From Blastocatellia bacterium (lineage in GTDB: Bacteria > Acidobacteriota > Blastocatellia > Pyrinomonadales > Pyrinomonadaceae), in the NCBI GenBank assembly GCA_013695495.1, contig JACDAK010000002.1:1-8545 (forward strand): a stretch of 8,545 bases of DNA. Direction: 5' to 3'. Of the stretch, positions 6,237 to 8,545 are shown one piece after another. The notes under the pieces are model-generated. The model ran no database searches. It was not told the origin of the DNA and saw nothing but the letters and a program-made list of their open reading frames with translations. Within the stretch, counting starts at the first letter, position 1. Each line of letters starts with the position of its first letter. The position numbers were made by a program, and so were the translations under genes.

Positions 6237-6242
6237 GGAAGG
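6237..6242 (+). promoter_or_regulatory. Ribosome-binding site for the gene at 6250
   Basis: GGAAGG lies seven bases before ATG 6250. It makes that ATG preferable to the upstream in-frame TTG at 6232 and GTG at 6244. Confidence 0.65.
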
Positions 6243-6249
6243 TGTGAAG

Positions 6250-7713
6250 ATGGATATTCGTGAATACAAGCCGCTTGCCGATGGCACCGGCTCGCTATCT
6301 CAGCCGAACTCACTTGCCTCGTCAGTCCTGCAGAACGTATTCGGTCGCAATGGTGTGCTCGAAGTCGGTAAGTTGCCGGAGCTGGCGGCGATTTCGAACG
6401 GAAAGAGTGTTTCCGAGAGCCAGGCGCTGTCAGAACGCTCGGAGCCTTCCGAAAATGTGCTTCTAGGACAAGGTTCCTCACCATCGGACTTGGTTCGCAA
6501 CGTTCTTAGGCGTCTGGATGAAAGAAAGGAACGGGCAGCCGTTGAACTCGGTATTGGAGCAAACGAAGTCGAGTCGCTCCCCTTCGATCTTTCGAAGCTT
6601 GAGAGCGAAGGGATCTTCATGAACATCGATTGTCGAGGTTTTGGGACACTCGTCCGGCAACTTGAATGGAAGACGCTGGGCGTCAGATTGCCCGACAACG
6701 CTGCTGTTCGGGTTAGTCCGCCCCGAGCCGGCTTGCTGCCGGATCTTTATCGAAACAAGCTGATGCGCGGAGCGGCACAGGCTCACAATGCTCTGACCAA
6801 ATACGGCTTTCGCTTCACGCTTTGCGAGACTGTCTGGGGAACGAGCGAGTACAAGTGGATACCGTGGACGGCGTTCGAGCAGTTCGAGCAAGCCTACTTT
6901 CAGGCTTGTGAAACACTTTCGGCTGCGAAAGCTGAAGTCCTTGCGAAATACGAGGAGATACTCGCAGTTCTGCAGGACAGCTTTTACGAACTCGCCGAGG
7001 ATTCGGCGGATCGCTTCCAGGCAACAACTGACGAGCCATTAGACAGAGCAGAATTTGTCAACGCGGTCGCGGCACAGGCGATAGGTATGGTTCCGACGCG
7101 ACAGATGATCCGCGACGGGCTTGTGATAACGATGAAGCCGAAGGTGATGATTCTCGGCTCGGAGATGGTTGCCGAAAGAAATCTTACCCGTACGCTCTCA
7201 CTCGAAATAGCAAAGGTTGACGCAGAGAGGACCACGCTGGAACTCGAAGTGGATGCGAGACGCCGTATCGAGCAGATGAAGGTGGATGAGGCCGCCGAGA
7301 ACACTCGTCAGGAACGCGAGGTAAAAGAACGCATCCGCAATATGAAGATCGAGACGGCGCGGCGCGATGCCGATGAAGCCGTATCTCCGGTCAAAGAAGG
7401 GTTCGCCCAAATAACGGCAAAGCTGTTTGAGGCCGCCAACGAAATGGCCGAACGAATGAAGGACGCGAAGTTCGTTTCGGGATCGCTTGCAAAGCGTGCG
7501 AGGCAAATGTGCGAGTGGTATCAACTCATGAACTTCACCGGCGATACTTCGCTTGAAGACGTTTTGGGCAAGCTAGAAAATGCGGCGGGACGTGAGGTCA
7601 AGCAGCGGTCTCCCGAAGAGTTGCGGGCCGCCTTGGGCGAACTGCTCCGACGGACCTCCATGCAGTCCAAAAAGCTACTGGATGAGGATCGTCTCTCATC
7701 TCTCGAATTCTAA
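6250..7713 (+). CDS. Large helical/coiled-coil protein, possibly DUF3150-like
   Basis: The 487-residue protein starts at ATG 6250 with GGAAGG seven bases upstream. Residues 1-80 are Ser-rich and probably disordered. Residues 118-250 hold a mixed domain: GIFMNIDCRGFGTLVRQL, a helix LYRNKLMRGAAQAHNAL, then KYGFRFTLCETVWG...YKWIPWTAFEQF and a helix through AKAEVLAKYEEIL. This order (strand, arginine-rich helix, short GFRF strand, aromatic-rich loop, long helix with A.FLA.Y) loosely recalls DUF3150, found near PRTRC genes on mobile elements; I am not certain. Residues about 305-375 are a highly charged coiled coil (Glu/Arg/Lys-rich), followed by further helices and a hydrophilic tail. No ATPase or nuclease motif is seen, so a structural or scaffold role is possible. 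The gap to the DUF2958 gene is 27 bases, so the same operon is likely. Confidence 0.85.
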   Translation: MDIREYKPLADGTGSLSQPNSLASSVLQNVFGRNGVLEVGKLPELAAISNGKSVSESQALSERSEPSENVLLGQGSSPSDLVRNVLRRLDERKERAAVELGIGANEVESLPFDLSKLESEGIFMNIDCRGFGTLVRQLEWKTLGVRLPDNAAVRVSPPRAGLLPDLYRNKLMRGAAQAHNALTKYGFRFTLCETVWGTSEYKWIPWTAFEQFEQAYFQACETLSAAKAEVLAKYEEILAVLQDSFYELAEDSADRFQATTDEPLDRAEFVNAVAAQAIGMVPTRQMIRDGLVITMKPKVMILGSEMVAERNLTRTLSLEIAKVDAERTTLELEVDARRRIEQMKVDEAAENTRQEREVKERIRNMKIETARRDADEAVSPVKEGFAQITAKLFEAANEMAERMKDAKFVSGSLAKRARQMCEWYQLMNFTGDTSLEDVLGKLENAAGREVKQRSPEELRAALGELLRRTSMQSKKLLDEDRLSSLEF

Positions 7714-7736
7714 TCTTCAGCTACCTTAACTTACTT

Positions 7737-7740
7737 AGGA
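7737..7740 (+). promoter_or_regulatory. Ribosome-binding site for the gene at 7747
   Basis: AGGA with six bases before ATG 7747 is one of the clearer Shine-Dalgarno sites in the window. The 33-base gap after 7713 shows no terminator. Confidence 0.5.
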
Positions 7741-7746
7741 CTAAAC

Positions 7747-8145
7747 ATGGCAAATTTCGATTTGAGCAAGTATATCCCGGTCCATTCGCGCATATCCGAG
7801 TTCTACGACAAGTATCCGGGCGGACGCATCGTGACCGAATTGGTCCGACTCAACGAGGACAGCGGCTTTGTCTGTATTAAGGCGAGTGTGTTTCGCAACT
7901 GTGACGATGCTGAGCCGAGCGCGACCGGCCACGCCTTCGAGATCCGCGGTCAGGGGTACGTGAATACGACATCATTCATCGAAAACGGAGAAACGAGCGC
8001 GGTTGGCCGTGCTCTCGCAAATCTCGGCTTCAAGATCGAGAACGGAATTGCGTCACGAGAAGAAATGCAGAAGGTTGAACGAATGACCAGTCCCACTCCG
8101 CAAAATGGGAATAACGCAAGGCTCGTAACGCGATCTGTGTCCTGA
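7747..8145 (+). CDS. Short protein with an ERF-like ETSAVGRALANLGF motif; possible single-strand annealing protein relative
   Basis: The 132-residue protein has an N-terminal segment (YIPVHSRISEFYDKYPGGRI) followed by two strands (VTELVRL, FVCIKASVFR), ATGHAFEIRGQGYVN (59-73) and ENGETSAVGRALANLGF (79-95). This set recurs in phage and plasmid proteins often annotated as ERF or Rad52-type single-strand annealing proteins. In those proteins the ETSA.GRALA..GF motif is the most conserved part. Full ERF proteins are longer, around 200 residues, so this is a compact version lacking a long C-terminal tail; the last 35 residues are polar and look disordered. If the assignment holds it would bind single-stranded DNA and assist recombination of the element. 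The resemblance is motif-level only, and many proteins with this pattern have no demonstrated function. Confidence 0.8.
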   Translation: MANFDLSKYIPVHSRISEFYDKYPGGRIVTELVRLNEDSGFVCIKASVFRNCDDAEPSATGHAFEIRGQGYVNTTSFIENGETSAVGRALANLGFKIENGIASREEMQKVERMTSPTPQNGNNARLVTRSVS

Positions 8146-8161
8146 TCCGTAAGAATAAAAT

Positions 8162-8545
8162 ATGTTCGAAACAGAACCCGATGCCGAGAGCATCCGAAAA
8201 TTCCTGCATGAACTGGACATCAGGATCAGGGCCCGCTATCCGCTTATCGCTATAAACACATACGAGGAGGATCGAGTCCGTGAGGCGCTGATCGACCTTG
8301 TTTTCCAGGAGCGGCACAAGGAGAAGCCGCTTTATTTTTGGAGCCGTCCGACCGGTCTTCAAAAAGTGGTCGACCCAAAGGACGGGCTGGAGCAGAATCC
8401 GGTTTCCGTTGGTGATACCGAAGACCCGGAAAGCGTTCTAGGATTCATTGGCGAGCAAAAGACAGGCATCTTTCTGCTTTGCGACTACGCTCCGTATATC
8501 TCGCCTTACGGCCAGGAAGATGCTCTGCTCGTTCGCAGGCTCCGG
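8162..8545 (+). CDS. AAA+ ATPase N-terminal region, probably Ycf46-like, 3'-truncated
   Basis: The gene runs off the window end; 128 residues are visible. LDIRIRARYPLIAINTYEEDRVREALIDLV (19-48) resembles the N-terminal domain of Ycf46-type AAA+ ATPases (L...IRARYPLIY..T.EE.R). KPLYFWSRPTGL (55-66), a DP..VLGFI segment (88-96), TGIFLLCDYAPYI (101-113) and VRRLR (124-128) continue that pattern. The Walker A, Walker B and sensor motifs would follow outside the window, so ATPase activity is inferred. The gene starts 16 bases after the previous stop with only an A-rich leader, so it probably belongs to the same transcript. Ycf46-like ATPases occur widely, including in mobile-element gene clusters; their role there is not established. 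Confidence 0.75.
   Translation, partial: MFETEPDAESIRKFLHELDIRIRARYPLIAINTYEEDRVREALIDLVFQERHKEKPLYFWSRPTGLQKVVDPKDGLEQNPVSVGDTEDPESVLGFIGEQKTGIFLLCDYAPYISPYGQEDALLVRRLR

Noticed and set aside
1..8545. CRISPR arrays, tRNA or rRNA genes, insertion sequences, toxin-antitoxin pairs
   Set aside because: No direct repeats with regular spacers, no cloverleaf or rRNA-like stretch and no transposase motif were seen on reading. Gaps outside genes are short.

Overview
The window carries one long plus-strand gene block that reads as a PRTRC cassette (ParB-Related, ThiF-Related Cassette). This is a ubiquitin-conjugation-like gene set best known from plasmids and other mobile elements. A sigma-54 activator gene precedes the block, and genes of mobile-element DNA metabolism follow it. 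All recognised genes are on the plus strand. Base composition looks balanced (about half G+C by eye). Several start codons lack a clear Shine-Dalgarno sequence. The host cannot be named from this sequence. The divergence of the PRTRC proteins from the proteobacterial and Deinococcus forms I remember fits another phylum, and an Acidobacteriota-like soil bacterium is only a guess. Family names are from memory of conserved motifs and gene order; no search was run.

Layout. Positions 3-893 hold the 3' part of a bacterial enhancer-binding protein gene, with the GAFTGA loop, Walker B and a C-terminal Fis-type helix-turn-helix. Positions 894-1054 form a compact regulatory gap. It contains a 26-bp near-palindrome followed by T residues, a perfect 8-3-8 inverted repeat, and a GG-N10-GC element with the spacing of a sigma-54 -24/-12 promoter. 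Positions 1055-5900 hold the cassette in the order E-like, C (ubiquitin-like), an 80-residue unknown protein, F, B (E2-like), A (JAB/JAMM peptidase) and ThiF (E1-like). Spacing is tight and there are two ATGA start/stop overlaps. Positions 5905-8545 hold a DUF2958 protein, a 487-residue coiled-coil protein (possibly DUF3150-like), a short protein with an ERF-like motif, and the N-terminal part of a probable Ycf46-like AAA+ ATPase cut by the window end.

How the genes may work together. ThiF would adenylate the C-terminus of the small C protein. B has an E2-like proline-asparagine plus cysteine motif and could carry the thioester. A would trim or remove the modifier. C ends in Lys-Gly-Gly-Ser, so a ubiquitin-type Gly-Gly lies one residue from the terminus. 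The target and biological role are unknown. The downstream genes suggest a link to replication, recombination or maintenance of a mobile element. No ParB gene is present in this window. The head of the block shows a sigma-54 control module instead, which is the most distinctive feature of the layout.
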